This document shows positions 13,501 through 25,138 of a stretch of 64,000 nt of DNA, piece after piece (within the stretch, counting starts at the first letter, position 1; each line of letters begins with the position of its first letter). The position numbers and the translations under genes are program-made. The notes beneath the pieces were generated by a model that did not search any database, was not told the DNA's origin, and was given only the letters and a program-made list of their open reading frames with translations. This DNA is from Porpolomopsis calyptriformis (Eukaryota > Basidiomycota > Agaricomycetes > Agaricales > Hygrophoraceae): the NCBI GenBank assembly GCA_951640195.1, contig OX621170.1, positions 992,001 to 1,056,000 of the forward strand, given 5' to 3'.

Positions 13501-15278
13501 AAGAAAAAACGAACCCATCATGATCCTGCCGTTAAAACTCTTGGTTCCAACTGCGACGACAACATAAGTCCCGACACCTTCGAGAACTTTGCTTCCACTC
13601 AATACAAAACAATCTGGGTGAGAACCCAGATCGTATATTTCGCCTGCTCGGATGGCGTTGTCCTTTCCGGGGTGAGAACCGTACATTTTCTGTCTGATGG
13701 CGCGACATTCATCGTAAGAGACCTTTTTGATGGCGTCTGACTCGCCTGTGGCGCCAGACTCGTCGCATTTGACATTGTGGCCTGTGAGGAAGACACCGTC
13801 GCATGGGACAACCTCGCCTGGTTCGAGCAAAGCGATATCGCCGACGACGACATCTTTGATATCGATGATACGCTCAACGCCATCGCGAATGACCTTGACG
13901 CCTCGCTCGTCTTTCTTCTCATTAAGATCCTGGAACTGTTTTTCTTTTTGCCAATCGCTGAGGGAACCGACGATGACCTGGTGGAGGGATGAATGAAGGT
14001 AAAGTGAAGGGGGGTGATGATGCTTACAACGATGAGGATGGCTACCATTATGGCGACACCTTCGACCCAATCTACGGGAGGTTGGCCAGGGGTTCGACCT
14101 GGGCCGAAATCTTGTAAGAGGCCGAGTGCGAAGGAGACAATGGCAGCGAGTGAGAGAAGGATCTGTGGTAGAGATGAAAAAAAAGAAGAAGAAAACAAGG
14201 GAAGGCGTACCAAGACTTTATCCTTCAAGGTAGCCAACATGAGAGATATCAAGGACTTGGTGGCACGGTGTGGGAGGATGTTTGGGCCGTATACCCGACG
14301 GCGTTCTTCGAGCGGAGCAGAGAAGGCGGGGCCGGTGGTGTCGAGACTTTCACAGTCATCCGGCTCTTGTTTGTTACCTTCGGGGGCGGTTATGACGATG
14401 CCAGGCAATGTGGTATCAGCGATTTCTGTGGGGGGAGTGGGTGGATTGGGTGTTGCGGCGAGGGTTGGGGAGGGATTGCCGACGCCTCGGGTGGGGGTGG
14501 TTCCGAGGCCGGAGAGGAGAGATTGTACGCCGCCGAGTAGCTCGAGCAATTTAAAATTTTTTGGATCGAGCATCTGGGCGAGCAGGTAAGGTTTGAAGGC
14601 AAAGGGGGATGGATCTGAATCGATGTCTTGGGGTAGATCGTCGAGGAGATGGTCGTTCGTTTCCCTTGATTTTCCTTTGAGATCGATCGAAGTCCTGTTA
14701 GAGTCTCTGCTTCTGGATTTGCCACGTGAGTTTGAGCGGGAGCGAGCGACGCGGGTGTTGTCAGAGGAAGAGGTTTTGACGTGTCTCAAAGTGGCCATGC
14801 TGAGGTCTGGAGGGGAGTCAGAACCGTCGCTGCTGGTGCCACCGATGGAGCTGGCGGAGCTGCGTCTCCTGTGGTATACGCCGATTGGAATGGTGTCGGT
14901 AGGACTGAGGAGAGCGGGGGTGGATGGTTTAGTGTCGCGGAGGGCGAGGGATGTTGCGAATTGGACGGAAGACTTGTGGGAGAGGGTGGGGGAGGGAGGA
15001 GAGCTGGAGGGTTCGTTTGAAGAGGCGGATGAGGGGGAAGGGGAGGAAGGGGGTTCGAGAGAGGCACGGGTGTGGGGAGGGGAACCTGGGGAATAGGGGG
15101 AAGGGGGTTCGAGAGAGGCACGGGTGTGGGGAGGGGAACCTGGGGAATAGGGGGAAGATGGGGAGAGAAAGGCATGAGTGGATGGAGAGGGAGTATGGAA
15201 AGTGGCGGTTGGAGAAGGGGACAAGTTTTGTCTATGTTCAGGATGTGTTGTGATGATGGATGGAAAGCCTGTGGACAT
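10517..15278 (-). CDS. P-type Ca2+-transporting ATPase (PMCA/Pmc1-like)
   Basis: Calcium pump, probably vacuolar as in other fungi. The first 250 or so residues are Ser/Pro-rich and look disordered, with an exact tandem 18-residue repeat. Next come the ATPase N-terminal region ERRRVYGPNILPHR, membrane helices, the actuator domain (DGVFLTGHNVKCDESGATGE), the phosphorylation motif VCTDKTGTLTQNEMTVV, nucleotide-binding KTEGALLHFAERLGW and FSSERKAMGIVVK, and the hinge GDGTNDGPALKTAHVGFSMG. Helices M5-M10 include LLWINIIMDTFAALALATDP, as in PMC1. The C-terminal tail is Pro/Ser-rich and ends PSDPPESS. I see no clear calmodulin-binding helix. Start ATG is at 15278. About ten introns are visible. It is divergent from the gene at 15539. 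Confidence 0.92.
15046..15153. repeat. Two exact tandem copies of a 54-bp coding repeat
   Basis: The 54-bp unit beginning GAAGGGGGTTCGAGAGAGGC is at 15046 and again at 15100 without visible difference. On the minus strand it encodes an 18-residue Ser/Pro-rich unit containing SPYSPGSPPHTRASLEPP, twice, in the N-terminal tail of the Ca2+-ATPase. 54 is a multiple of three, so gain or loss of copies keeps the frame. Confidence 0.9.
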
Positions 15279-15538
15279 GGTCGTAGCTAACGTTGAAAAG
15301 CAAAGCAAGGCAGTGCTAATGCTGTCTTTGATTACTATATCAGGTAACGGAAGGTAGCGGAGGGATCATGAAGGGATACAATTCGTATTTGATATGTTTG
15401 AAACAATATTCAACTAAACGACGACGAAAGAACGAAGAATCCCGTTTGAATCCCGTTTGAATCCCGTTTTAAATATTAACATCAGATCTAACAGTTCTCG
15501 GCATAACCCGTTTTCTCTTTTACTCGTCCTTTCCCTTC
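15279..15538. promoter_or_regulatory. Divergent promoter, Ca2+-ATPase / membrane protein
   Basis: A 260-bp intergenic stretch between outward-facing starts. It contains short direct repeats of AATCCCGTTT (three times near 15437-15470) followed by a C/T-rich leader before 15539. The repeats could bind a regulator, but that is only a guess. Confidence 0.4.
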
Positions 15539-16609
15539 ATGCCTCATCGACGACGACAACAATCCTCTGATCCTTTAGCACCTCCAACTATATCGGGTCT
15601 AGCCGGCGAAGTCACCCAATCCACTTCTGCTACAATCTCCACTTTCGTCTTTGATTCCACCTTCACAGGCCAAACAGCCGAACCCACCGCTCCCTCACTC
15701 GCCCCCTTCTCCACAGTCGTCATCACAGAATCTCCCACACCCAGTGTCGTTCTTCCATCTTCCTCATCACTCGGCCACTCCATTCCGCTCTCGACCGTTC
15801 TCGGTGCCTGTCTTGGCACTTTTTTTGCCGTCACCACCCTCGTCCTCCTCGGTCTCTGGATCTACAAGCGAAACAACCGGCAATCCAGAAATACACCCCG
15901 CAAACCCCTCCGCAATAACAACAACAACAACAATGCCCGACGCGAGAACGAACGTTCGAGAGCCAAATCCGAGTCTTGGACAAAACTCGAGGATGCTGAC
16001 CTCAAGCTGAAGGGAACTCCCCAGACCAAGCAGATCGACTACCTCGGTCCTATGGAGAAACTCACCATGTTCAAGCATTCCAGCCCTGACGACAAATCCC
16101 CAGAGAAAGTCCTCGATCCATTTGCGGCTCATCATCCCAACTCATCACCCGTCCACCACCACACCCCATCTCCCGTCAACCACTCACCATCTCCCGTCCA
16201 CCCACCGAAACGACCCTTCTTGGCTCGATCTCAACCGAGATCCTGGGCGGACGACGAGGCCACCGTCAAGTCGGATTCTTTACTAGGAGTTTCTCCTCCT
16301 ATAAGTCGCGCCCTACCAACGCCCCAGGTCACCCCACACCAGCCCCATCAATGGGAATCTGCACAAGTCATGCACTTTGACGACCTCCTGCCCAAAAAGG
16401 TTAACAAGGGAAAGGGGAAGGCCAGGAGTGTGTTGGACGAGCAGGCCCCAGCTATACCTGCCCGGATAGCCCACCACGTCGCGAATGCGTCCGCTAGCAG
16501 CACCGCTAGCAACGAGCGCGCCATCCAATCGTTGATCGCCGCACTTGACGTCACAGCCGAGGAAGTCGAGGAACGTCTTCGAGTAGCGTCAATGATGTCC
16601 AGGAGCTGA
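15539..16609 (+). CDS. Single-pass membrane protein of unknown function, Ser/Thr-rich outside and basic inside
   Basis: An intronless frame of 356 residues. Residues 1-80 are rich in Ser, Thr and Pro, suited to O-glycosylation. A hydrophobic segment at about residues 84-112 (VLGACLGTFFAVTTLVLLGL) is followed by YKRNNR, as in a type I membrane anchor. The long tail is polar. It has an Asn run (about seven), His/Pro/Ser stretches and a conserved-looking segment SESWTKLEDADLKLKG. There is no classical signal peptide, because the start is MPHRRRQQS. The layout resembles Mid2/Wsc-like fungal cell-surface sensors or the SKG6-type TM domain proteins. No family motif proves it, so I leave the function open. 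Confidence 0.75.
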   Translation: MPHRRRQQSSDPLAPPTISGLAGEVTQSTSATISTFVFDSTFTGQTAEPTAPSLAPFSTVVITESPTPSVVLPSSSSLGHSIPLSTVLGACLGTFFAVTTLVLLGLWIYKRNNRQSRNTPRKPLRNNNNNNNARRENERSRAKSESWTKLEDADLKLKGTPQTKQIDYLGPMEKLTMFKHSSPDDKSPEKVLDPFAAHHPNSSPVHHHTPSPVNHSPSPVHPPKRPFLARSQPRSWADDEATVKSDSLLGVSPPISRALPTPQVTPHQPHQWESAQVMHFDDLLPKKVNKGKGKARSVLDEQAPAIPARIAHHVANASASSTASNERAIQSLIAALDVTAEEVEERLRVASMMSRS

Positions 16610-16727
16610 ACTCTTCAAATATTTTATTTATTCGAATTATATTATTTTTTTGGCACGATCGTGAGAAAACACTATTGCGATCACACATAAGCCACAGCCA
16701 TCTCTTTCACCGCTACTAACCTCCTTG

Positions 16728-19700
16728 ATGTTCTCCAGCAGCTTGTCAGGAGCACTTTCTGACCCAAATTCAAAGCGTCCAAGAACAGGCGATTCAAAAA
16801 AACCGTATGTTCTCTCCCACAACCAACCCTCCTCTCCTCATCCCCAACACAGCGCAGCCTGTGCTCGCTGCAAATCTCTCAAGGTCAAATGTGAATCAAA
16901 AACAGACAGAGACCCTTGTAAACGTTGTATCACCGCCGGTCAGCCATGTCTTGACACTGAAAAGAGAAAGAGGAGGACCCCCCCAAAACGTGAACACCTT
17001 CTCAACCAAATCCGTGACCAGGCAGCCCGGATTCAAGATCTAATGTCCAAGCTCGATCGCTTGACCCGTCACCCCTCCCTAGACATCGACCTCTCCTCTC
17101 CCACCCTCTCCCCCACTTCCCCCGAACTCGAACACCATCCGGTCAATCCCGAGGTACAAGACTGGTTATCAAAAGCGAAACAGAGCATCGACGCCTTTGG
17201 CGGCTACATCGGCATGGGCGGCGCCACTGTCCCCATCAGCCTCCTCTTCAAAGAGGACCCCGAGGGCGTGGAGAGCACCGACGACGAGTGCGACCCCGAG
17301 GACGAAGAAGCCGAAGACGGCGTCCTCGTCTCACGCGTGGAGGACCCCTCGTCCGACACTCTCGGCGACGACTCCCGCTACGAGTTCGCCGTCGCCGATT
17401 CAGACGGTGAAGACATCATCCCCGATGACTGCACCCACCCCGACTCCCCTCACCGCCCCCGTCTTCGTACCTCCCACTCGAGCGGGACAGGCCCGTCCGG
17501 CTCGAACAAGAGGGAACACAGTCCGGGCGTGAGAGACAGACCCGCCGCCATCCCCGCCAGCACCTATCCGTTTGGTCTCATGGCAGACATGCTCAACAGA
17601 AAAAAACTCATGGGCAGAAAGAGCAGCGAGGATGGCTCCGACGCAGCTCCAGAAACTGACATTAGCGTCGCCAATGACTACTTTTTCAGTCCTCCTAGTC
17701 AGTCCCTCCCCCGTCTGAACCACCTTCTCAACACTCATTTTCTCATAGGCCCTGGTACTGAACAGCTGGCAAATAAACCGGCCCCATACATTCTTGCCCA
17801 CAACATCGTCACTCCCGAAGAAGTCGAAAACTTGTTCAAAATGTTTCATTCCTTCTTTTCCCCTTTTGCCCTCAATGTCCTTACCCCCCGTTGGTTTCTA
17901 GATACTTTGACTACATGAATCTTTCCCTCTCCCTCCTCGACCCTGTCCTGTACACCGCAAAGAAAACCTGCTACCGCAGTGCATTCTTGTTCACCGTCAG
18001 TAAGTATGAGTCCTTCCTCGACATCCCACCTTTCACCTTTCATTCTACTTCTAGTTTGCGCAATCGCCTCCAGACACTATACTCCCCGGCCAGATTTGTA
18101 CGGCCAGTTGATGCACTATGCCCAACTCGCAGCAGGCACTGCCCTCATCTCTGGCAGAAAGAGTGTCGAGATTTGCATAGCGTACATCTTACTCAGCTTG
18201 TATCCCGTCCCTAAACAGCGTTGGGATGAAGACCATAGTTGGATCTATCTCGGTTTAGCTATCCGGTAAGCATCCCTTCCTTCCTCGCCCATCCCTTTTC
18301 CCCCCTTCCCAACCACTCTCGACCAGCGTCGCAATGGACATCAACCTCCACCACCCGATCTCCGCCAAGCCCAAAAATGAACAACACGAACGCGAGTTGC
18401 TCAATCGCACCCGGATATGGCTCAATTGCTTCAATCTGGACCGTTCTTCTGGCTCTCAGCACGGTAAACCGTTCATCATCAAAAACACGGACTACATCGC
18501 CAATCATTCCGAAAATTTCTGGCAATCCTCACCCTACAATATACCCAACTTTGATATCCACCTCTGCTGCTACAATGCCGAGTTGAGGGTCATGGCTGAC
18601 TTTATGGCCAAGATTTACAGTGACCCCAATCATCCGACTGGTCTGAACAAGGTTCCCACTCGTCGTTCTCACCCAAGTGATCTACACGCTAAAATTTTTT
18701 TAATCTTCCAGGATATTGACTTGGAACAATTGGCGACAGAAACGGACGACAAACTCGTTCGTCTGGGAGAAAAATGGTTCGCGATCATCGCAACCACCGA
18801 CATGACCGATCCCCAAAACGTCTTCCGTACTAGACTCCTCAGGTTAGCTTATAGCTACAGCCGTCTCGTCGCCCTCTCGTTTGGATTCCAGCATGTCTTT
18901 GTCAAGAATCATACAGGCGAAAATCCCTTCTTTAACCGTGTCCGTCTTCCTATTCTTCCCCCCCCCAACGCTTTCTCCCTAAATTACCCCTTCTACATAT
19001 CAGTGTTTGCAAGCCGCCTCTGAGGTCGTCACGACGATCGTGGACGATATTGGTCGTCCGAGCCAAAGTAGGTTTCCTGATTTTCGCTTATCGGTGTCCC
19101 TGAGTTTATCCACTAGGAGTCTACCTTCGCCACGGGCCCGAAGCGCAGAGCGTATTTTTGACATTCGCCGCAGCGTTCTTGGTCAAGGTATGCGACCCGT
19201 CTATTCTCTCCGTCTATCATCCAATTCCCCCCCCCCCCCCCCCTCCAGTTGCTTCAGCCCAAGTTCGCGACCTACTTGACGGCCGAAAAAAGGTTGACCA
19301 TTCGCTCCCTCGTCCAAAAGACCATCGACCTTCTTGGCTCCCCAGAGGTAGCCATCGACAACCGCCATGGTCCGAAACTCTACTCACGGTTCCTAGAGGG
19401 ACTGCTGGCCACCCCGATGGCCAGATCTGACCACTCCCCAGGCGCACTCAAGAACACCCAGGCCCTCCCTCACAAAAAGACTTACCGACGGCCCAAATCT
19501 GCTTCAAGCCTAACTCCCGAGCCAGAACGTTACCTGGAGATCCCTCTTGCCAGTAGCACCTTGATGGCGCCACATTACTCTACTATGGCGAGTACCTCCG
19601 CAAATGTTCCTATCCTCTCCATGCCGCCCGTCGGGGCTGCTAATACTGCTCCCATGATGATGACCAACGGCGGGTCGCCGCCTATGGGCTTCCCGCTACC

Positions 19701-20213
19701 CTCTCAACCGGCGCTGTCATTTGACCACTTTGCGCCGACGATCACCGGCGCAGACCCATTCGCGGTGAGGGCGGCGAAGATGATGAGTCCGACGACGACG
19801 ACGACGGGTGTCAATAACAACAACCATACTATGGGCACGCATGCCGCGAATGCCTATCCGCCCGGCGCGTTCGAGCAACACTCCCCTCCCGCGCCGCCGC
19901 CGCATGACATTAACATGCTGACCATGAATGATATCACCATGATGAACATGACCGACATCGGCACGATGAACGATCTTTGGCAGTCCCCGCAAGTCGTCGA
20001 CGATGAGATCTGGCATTCGATGCAAGCTTTGGCGGCCGATTGGCAGGATATGTCGCTTCCCGGTATGTTGTCCCCCCCGACTCCTTTTTCTCTCACATTG
20101 GGTCGTTGATGGTCTCTTGGACAGGTCTTTACTGGATGAACAATTACCAAAGTAACAGATCCTTAGAGCCGATGCCATTCAACTTTGCTCAATTCCCCAA
20201 CGGCACTGAATAA
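16728..20213 (+). CDS. Zn2Cys6 transcription factor with fungal-specific regulatory domain
   Basis: Nuclear DNA-binding regulator. A complete binuclear zinc cluster is visible, with spacing C-x2-C-x6-C-x8-C-x2-C-x6-C, from CARCKSLKVKC to CITAGQPC. A basic linker and a heptad helix (LLNQIRDQAARIQDLMSKLD) follow. A disordered acidic part leads to the fungal_trans/middle homology region: LSLLDPVLYTAKKTCYRSAF, IAYILLSLYPVPKQRW, SWIYLGLAIRVAMDINLHHP, RELLNRTRIWLNCFNLDRSS. The C-terminal part is Met/Asn/Pro-rich, with an activation-domain look. The regulatory domain reminds me of FacB/acetate-type activators, but I cannot name the ortholog. Start ATG is at 16728 and stop TAA at 20211 after a last intron of about 60 nt. 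About eight introns are visible. A 48-nt in-frame intron lies just before the first cysteine. Confidence 0.88.
19225..19241. repeat. Poly-C run inside an intron
   Basis: A homopolymer of about 16 cytosines forms the polypyrimidine tract before the acceptor ctccag at about 19247 in the transcription factor gene. It is likely prone to length change and sequencing error. Confidence 0.7.
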
Positions 20214-20373
20214 GCGATTTCTTTCCTCCTGTTTTCTTGGTTTTCTTGCAAAAATCTCCACCTGCTTTGTTTGTCTCCATTTTCATGCTCTGATCCACGG
20301 CACAGAATTCGGAATGTACCGTATCGTATCGTGTAGTTATTATAATAAAGTATCGTTATCAGATGGCCGTAGA

Positions 20374-22945
20374 TCACAGTCTTGCGTCTTTCGGCATGCT
20401 TCTGAGGGCTTGCCTGACCCCAAGGTCCCGTAATACGTCCTCCGCTATGGAATCCTTAGCGTCTTCCGTCTCTGACATCGGAGCAATACACTTACCTCCA
20501 CCAAGGAGGGCGTCAAATGGGGCCACACGATGGTACTGTTTCAGGCCGTCAAACAAAATCGGTAAACGCATCTGACAGGACTCACCTGCTCGATAAATCG
20601 GCCCATACCAGTTTTCGTGATTCCCCGTCCTCCAAAGATCTGTACGGCATCCCGAGCAGTTTCTTGAGCACTGGATGTGGCGTAACTCTTCAAGAAGGCG
20701 ATTTGACTGTATTATGATATTCCAGAGGAGGTCAGGTTCGGGCAAGTATGAATATCATCGTAAGGAACACGGACCCGGCCAGTTTGTTCGATTGTTCTTT
20801 ATAAGACTGGACCACCGTTCTCGGGGTCAGTCCCCAATTTCGGGAAAACACAAATAAGAACGACGGCTGACCATGTTGCACATCTGATATGTAAGATTCT
20901 CCAGCCAGTTTTGTACGCTCTCTGTACGTGAGATCATGGCTGCCAACTTTGAGCGAATGACGGCCTGAGAGTTCAATGGTTTCCCGAACGCTTTGCGTTG
21001 GGCCGTCCACCTGCGTTCGCCGTGGAGATAGGATAACGTGAGGTAAAAAGTATAACTCACTTCAAGCATTCTTCGACAACTGATCGCTGGCTTCGAGCAG
21101 AGACACAGCACATTACCCACCGCTCGTGATTGAAGTTGCTGTAATGGCAGTGATCAGCTCGTCGTCGCGACCCCAAGTAACCTACCCTACCTCAATATAA
21201 CAAAGATTCCTCCCCCCTCTGGCCCAAGAGTGTTATCCACAGGTACTCGAACGTTGTCAAATGTGATGTACGCCGTGCCTGCGGTGGTTGAGTAACTGGT
21301 TTTGATCTGCCGAGTCTCAACGCCAGGTCCGCGTTCGATGAGTATGACGGTGAAGCCATCCTGAAAAGGGAAAAGCAATTCAATCAAGAGGAGATGTGGG
21401 AGAGACTACGGGATACACACCTCGGTCTTGCAGCCAACAGTGAAGCTTTTTTAGTGATATCGTCATCAGAGCCGAACAAACAACAAAATAATCGACATAC
21501 TAGTCAGCAAAACTAAAAATCGAGACGTCATCGAGAGCTCTCAAAAAATGGCATATGCACGCACGTTCCATTAGTAATCCATTTCTTGGTTCCATTCACA
21601 ATCCATTCTTTCCCGTCTTTGGTTTTCACAGCGGTTGTCTGCAGTCCCAGAACGTCGCTACCAGCTTGGGCTTCCGAAATCGCCAGGCAGATGTACTTTT
21701 TGCCATTTAGGATGTCGGGGATGATTCTGGCTTTGAGGGCATCTGAACCGAAGTTGAGAACCGGTGGAAGGCCGATGACTTTGCCACCGAGAAGACCTGA
21801 CCAAGTTTAAAATGAGCAACAAAAATGCAGTAATTGGTAGCAAAAGACAGACCATCTCCGTAGCCACGCGCACCACAGCGTGCCAACTCTTGGCTGATTA
21901 TGAGCTGTTACAAAGAGTCGTTTCAGATTGTGACGGTACATAACCGGAAGCGAAATACCTCATGGAAGTAGTCAAACTAGAGGATGGGAAACGATTAATA
22001 ATATTCAAAAGGTAGCCAGATACAAGCCGTTACTGACTCGCTCCGGGGTGACAAGACCATTCACGAGTGTCAAGCCTTTGAGATGCTTGCCTGGTCCCAG
22101 ACGCATAGCGTGGATGTTCAGCTTGCTGAACGAGAAACATCAGGGTTGAAGAGAGAGAGAGAGAGAGAGAGATCAACACTCACGCCATCTTCTCGAGGAC
22201 GTCTTGACTTGGAGGTTTCCCATCCTCTTCCCGCGCCTGACAGTGAATTACAACAAGATGATGAGTACGCCAGAGATGAAGCATGAAGCCGAACGCACCT
22301 GAGCGTCCGGATAGACAACCTCGTCAAAAAACTTGCGCATCTCCTTCTGGAATTTCCGATGATTCTGCATTAATCCGATCCCCTTCAATACAGTCACTCG
22401 GCTGCAAAAGAAACACATAGATTACCTCAGAGTAATACGGACTGTGGTACCCCTTCTGAAGCCAAGTCGGCTCGGCATACGGGACGTTGCTGATCTCACC
22501 GACGACGCGTCCATGAAGTATACTCTCCTCACCCTGAATGGAACCGATGCAGAGACGCTTGTATTGCGGCTTTTCAAGGACCTCCGATCGATGCAGGCCA
22601 AAGAAAGCTTCTGTTGCATCTTTTCCAACTGGAAGGCAAAGGAGTGTGGAATGAAAACGATCTCCGAATATGAACTTCGCTTACCAACTTCAGGATCGAG
22701 CAAGACAGATGCACCGCCCGGGTGTAGGTTTCTGAACCGGCTGATATCGTAGACTTTCGCGTCAATTATAATCCACTAAGAGATAAAGATGAACGAGTCT
22801 GAAGATGGTCCCGAGTGACATACTCACCAGGTCATCATCCTTGTTGTGCTGTGGCCGCTCAATAATTCAGTGAACGAAGAACTTGTTAGACACATACATT
22901 TGCTACCTCCTCTCTCGAATACTTCCTGAGCTCTCCGGATGCCAT
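20374..22945 (-). CDS. Cytochrome b5-acyl-CoA dehydrogenase fusion, copy 1, with PTS1 (ARL)
   Basis: FAD-dependent acyl-CoA dehydrogenase with an N-terminal haem domain. Exon 1 starts MASGELRKYSREEVAN. The next exons give the cytochrome b5 core WIIIDAKVYDISRF and NLHPGGASVLLDPEV, with the haem-ligand HPGG and a later GLHRSEV. After a short linker (YAEPTWLQKGYHSPYY) comes the dehydrogenase. It includes the flavin segment near KIIPDILNGKKYICLAISEA and GSDVLGLQTTAVKTKDGKE, SYSTTAGTAYITFDNVRVPV, QRKAFGKPLNSQAVIRSKLA, and a C-terminal VFGGRGITKTGMG-type helix. The last residues are PKDARL, and ARL is a canonical type-1 peroxisomal signal. About 13 introns are visible. The gene lies 185 bp downstream of the racemase-like gene on the same strand. 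A paralogue is at 51913. The natural substrate is unknown. Confidence 0.88.
22151..22172. repeat. (GA)11 microsatellite in an intron
   Basis: Eleven uninterrupted GA units within an intron of the copy 1 dehydrogenase gene. A simple repeat, useful only as a variable marker. Confidence 0.85.
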
Positions 22946-23130
22946 TAGCGTCTTTGGGTGCTATTGGCAGCGGATCTTCTTAAGTACTTATTGTGGACAT
23001 GGTCGCATGTGATTTCCCTAACGCGATCACCTCTCGGCGCTCACATGCTACTTCGCTTTCCGGTTACCGCTCCTCCGGTATTGAATAGCTCATAATGTCA
23101 TACAAGACAGTCGTGACTTGAAACTGACTG

Positions 23131-24693
23131 CTACAGCTTAGATACACCCCCAGCTTCGGCTCTTGCCTGAGAACCTAGCGCCCCATCAAGAGCTAACTTT
23201 TTCTGCTCCAAGGCACTCAAGCCTAGTTCTTGAAGGATCTCTTGGTTGTGCTGCCCAGGCAGTAAAGAAACCGCATCGGACGAGCATGAAGAGGTTGGTA
23301 TCCCCCTCGAGTAGACGTGTGGGTGAGGAGCGGGGAACGGGAGGTGAGCGGAATGAAGTGTTGCAGCTTCAGAAGGAGTCAGAACTGGGAGAACGCAGGC
23401 ATCCGTTCCTACTATGTATATCAGTTTGAAGAATACCATCAAAAACAGAAAACACACCATGAAAAATATCGGTCCAATAGTCTCTTATATTGGTGAGGAA
23501 TCCTTCCTCCAAAAAAGTCCTTAGCTTAGGCCAATCGTTTCTATTACTGTGTGAGCCAGCTGTCGGCCTCCAATTGTCTTGGTCTACAGAGAAATCATTG
23601 GGCAACACAAACAAGAATTTTTCAAGGAAGACTTGAAAAAAACGTGGTTCTAGGCAGCCAACAGATATCCACCGTTTGTCTTTGCAGTTGTATACATCAT
23701 AGAAGGGTGCGCCAGAGTCGAGGATGTTATAACCACGCCCATGGCTGAATGCGGGAGTGGACAAAAGGTTGTGAAGGAGGGGAAACGAGCAAAGATAACG
23801 AGTGCCAGAGACCTGAGAGCTAATGTGGATTCTGATGTAGATAGCAGCATGTAATCCAACGACTGACCATATCTATGTTGATAACCTGCCCGCGCCCGGT
23901 TTTTCCGCGCTCTATCAATGCCAAAAGAATGCCGATGGCGCATGCGATACCCCCACCAGCGAAATCCGCAAGGATATTCAAGGGAAAAGTGGGTTTCTCA
24001 GAAGTACCAGGTAACATCTTCCTCCGGTCAGGATGGGACACACCTAAATAGATTCGCGTACATGTACTCACTGAAAGGACACCACTGAGTGCCAGATAAT
24101 TTATATCATGGCCTAGCGATTGCTGTGAATTCTGTCACGAAAAGCACAGATTGGGATGTACCTGCCATGTCCTTGTGTGGACCTGAGGTAGAATAGACAC
24201 AATGAAGTATATAAAACCAGGCAACTTAGTGGGTTCGCAAACCTGTTCTTGGAAACCTGGTGATATTAGTGAATGATGCCGCTCGTCTGGGAATGGCTTA
24301 CCCTGTGAGTCTCGCATAGATTAACCGCTCGTTTAATCCTTTGCCTTCTGTCGATAAAAAAAGCTCAGGTCCCAACCCAAGTTTCTCCATAATACCAGGT
24401 CTGAAGGGATCAATGACGACATCCGCAGAACATATCAATTTTACGAGAACTTGCTGGCCACTCGAAACTTTTGAATTGACGGCGAACGAGCGCTTTCCGC
24501 GAGAGAGAATGTCCAATTGAACAGAAGATGGAGGATCGATTCGAATTACGGAAGCTCCATTATCTGCAAGGACAAGTCCTGCAAACGGGGCAGGGGCAAG
24601 ACCGGCAAACTAGATGGCCTATAATATTCAAAGCTCAATTTCAACATGAGAGAGACACCCTACCTCGATCACTTTGAGATTGTTGAGAGCCAT
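23131..24693 (-). CDS. CoA-transferase family III protein, alpha-methylacyl-CoA racemase type, with PTS1 (SKL)
   Basis: Expected to interconvert 2R- and 2S-methyl-branched acyl-CoA so that they can enter beta-oxidation. The ATG at 24693 gives [10 protein letters not shown], then [20 protein letters not shown], the classic family start. [34 protein letters not shown] and LIYARLTG follow. The catalytic region includes [20 protein letters not shown] and [12 protein letters not shown]-terminal half has [20 protein letters not shown]. The protein ends AGGVSKL, and SKL is the archetypal PTS1, so it is predicted to be peroxisomal. Several introns are visible. A formyl- or other CoA-transferase is possible, but the LADFAGGG motif and the peroxisomal tail favour the racemase. 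Confidence 0.88.
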
Positions 24694-25138
24694 ATTATAT
24701 TACGTAAACTCATTCCTGATTCTCTCCTGTCATCATGAAAAACGCTCATTTGATATGTCCAGCGGTGTTGTGACGCACATATTGCGGCTCGGGCAAGACG
24801 CGCTGTGTATCGGCATTGCACATAATAAAACCCCGGAAGGGTTGCAACTCATTACTGGCGAAAGGGTTGACAGGGTCAAGCGAGCCATGGAGACGGATGA
24901 GGAACTATCCTGGCATTACCCGGCGTGAAAGGTTGTGGAATGGTTTTATTGGAGTTGTACGGTGTGGTTTCCCACATCCTTAATATTCGCATTTGGATGG
25001 GGGGACTAAGGTGCAGTGGACCTTAAGCACTCCAGTTGCGTCGATGAGGTCATCTGGAATCACCACGTCAGAGCTTGCGAGACAATTCGTCATCGTCTCG
25101 CTGAGTATAAAAGAGACAGTGTGATCATCTCCATCACG
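24694..25138. promoter_or_regulatory. Divergent promoter with TATA box at 25106-25113
   Basis: This 445-bp stretch separates the racemase-like gene (-) and the epimerase-like gene (+). A strong TATAAAAG element is at 25106-25113, only 33 bp before the ATG at 25139, so the leader of that mRNA should be very short. The rest shows no gene I can support. Confidence 0.55.

Noticed and set aside
14014..14589. Plus-strand frame of 191 codons opposite the ATPase N-terminal region
   Set aside because: A shadow caused by biased composition of the Ser/Pro-rich region on the coding strand.
24737..24928. Plus-strand open frame in the divergent promoter
   Set aside because: It overlaps the promoter of the racemase-like gene, shows no family motif and has no convincing initiation context.
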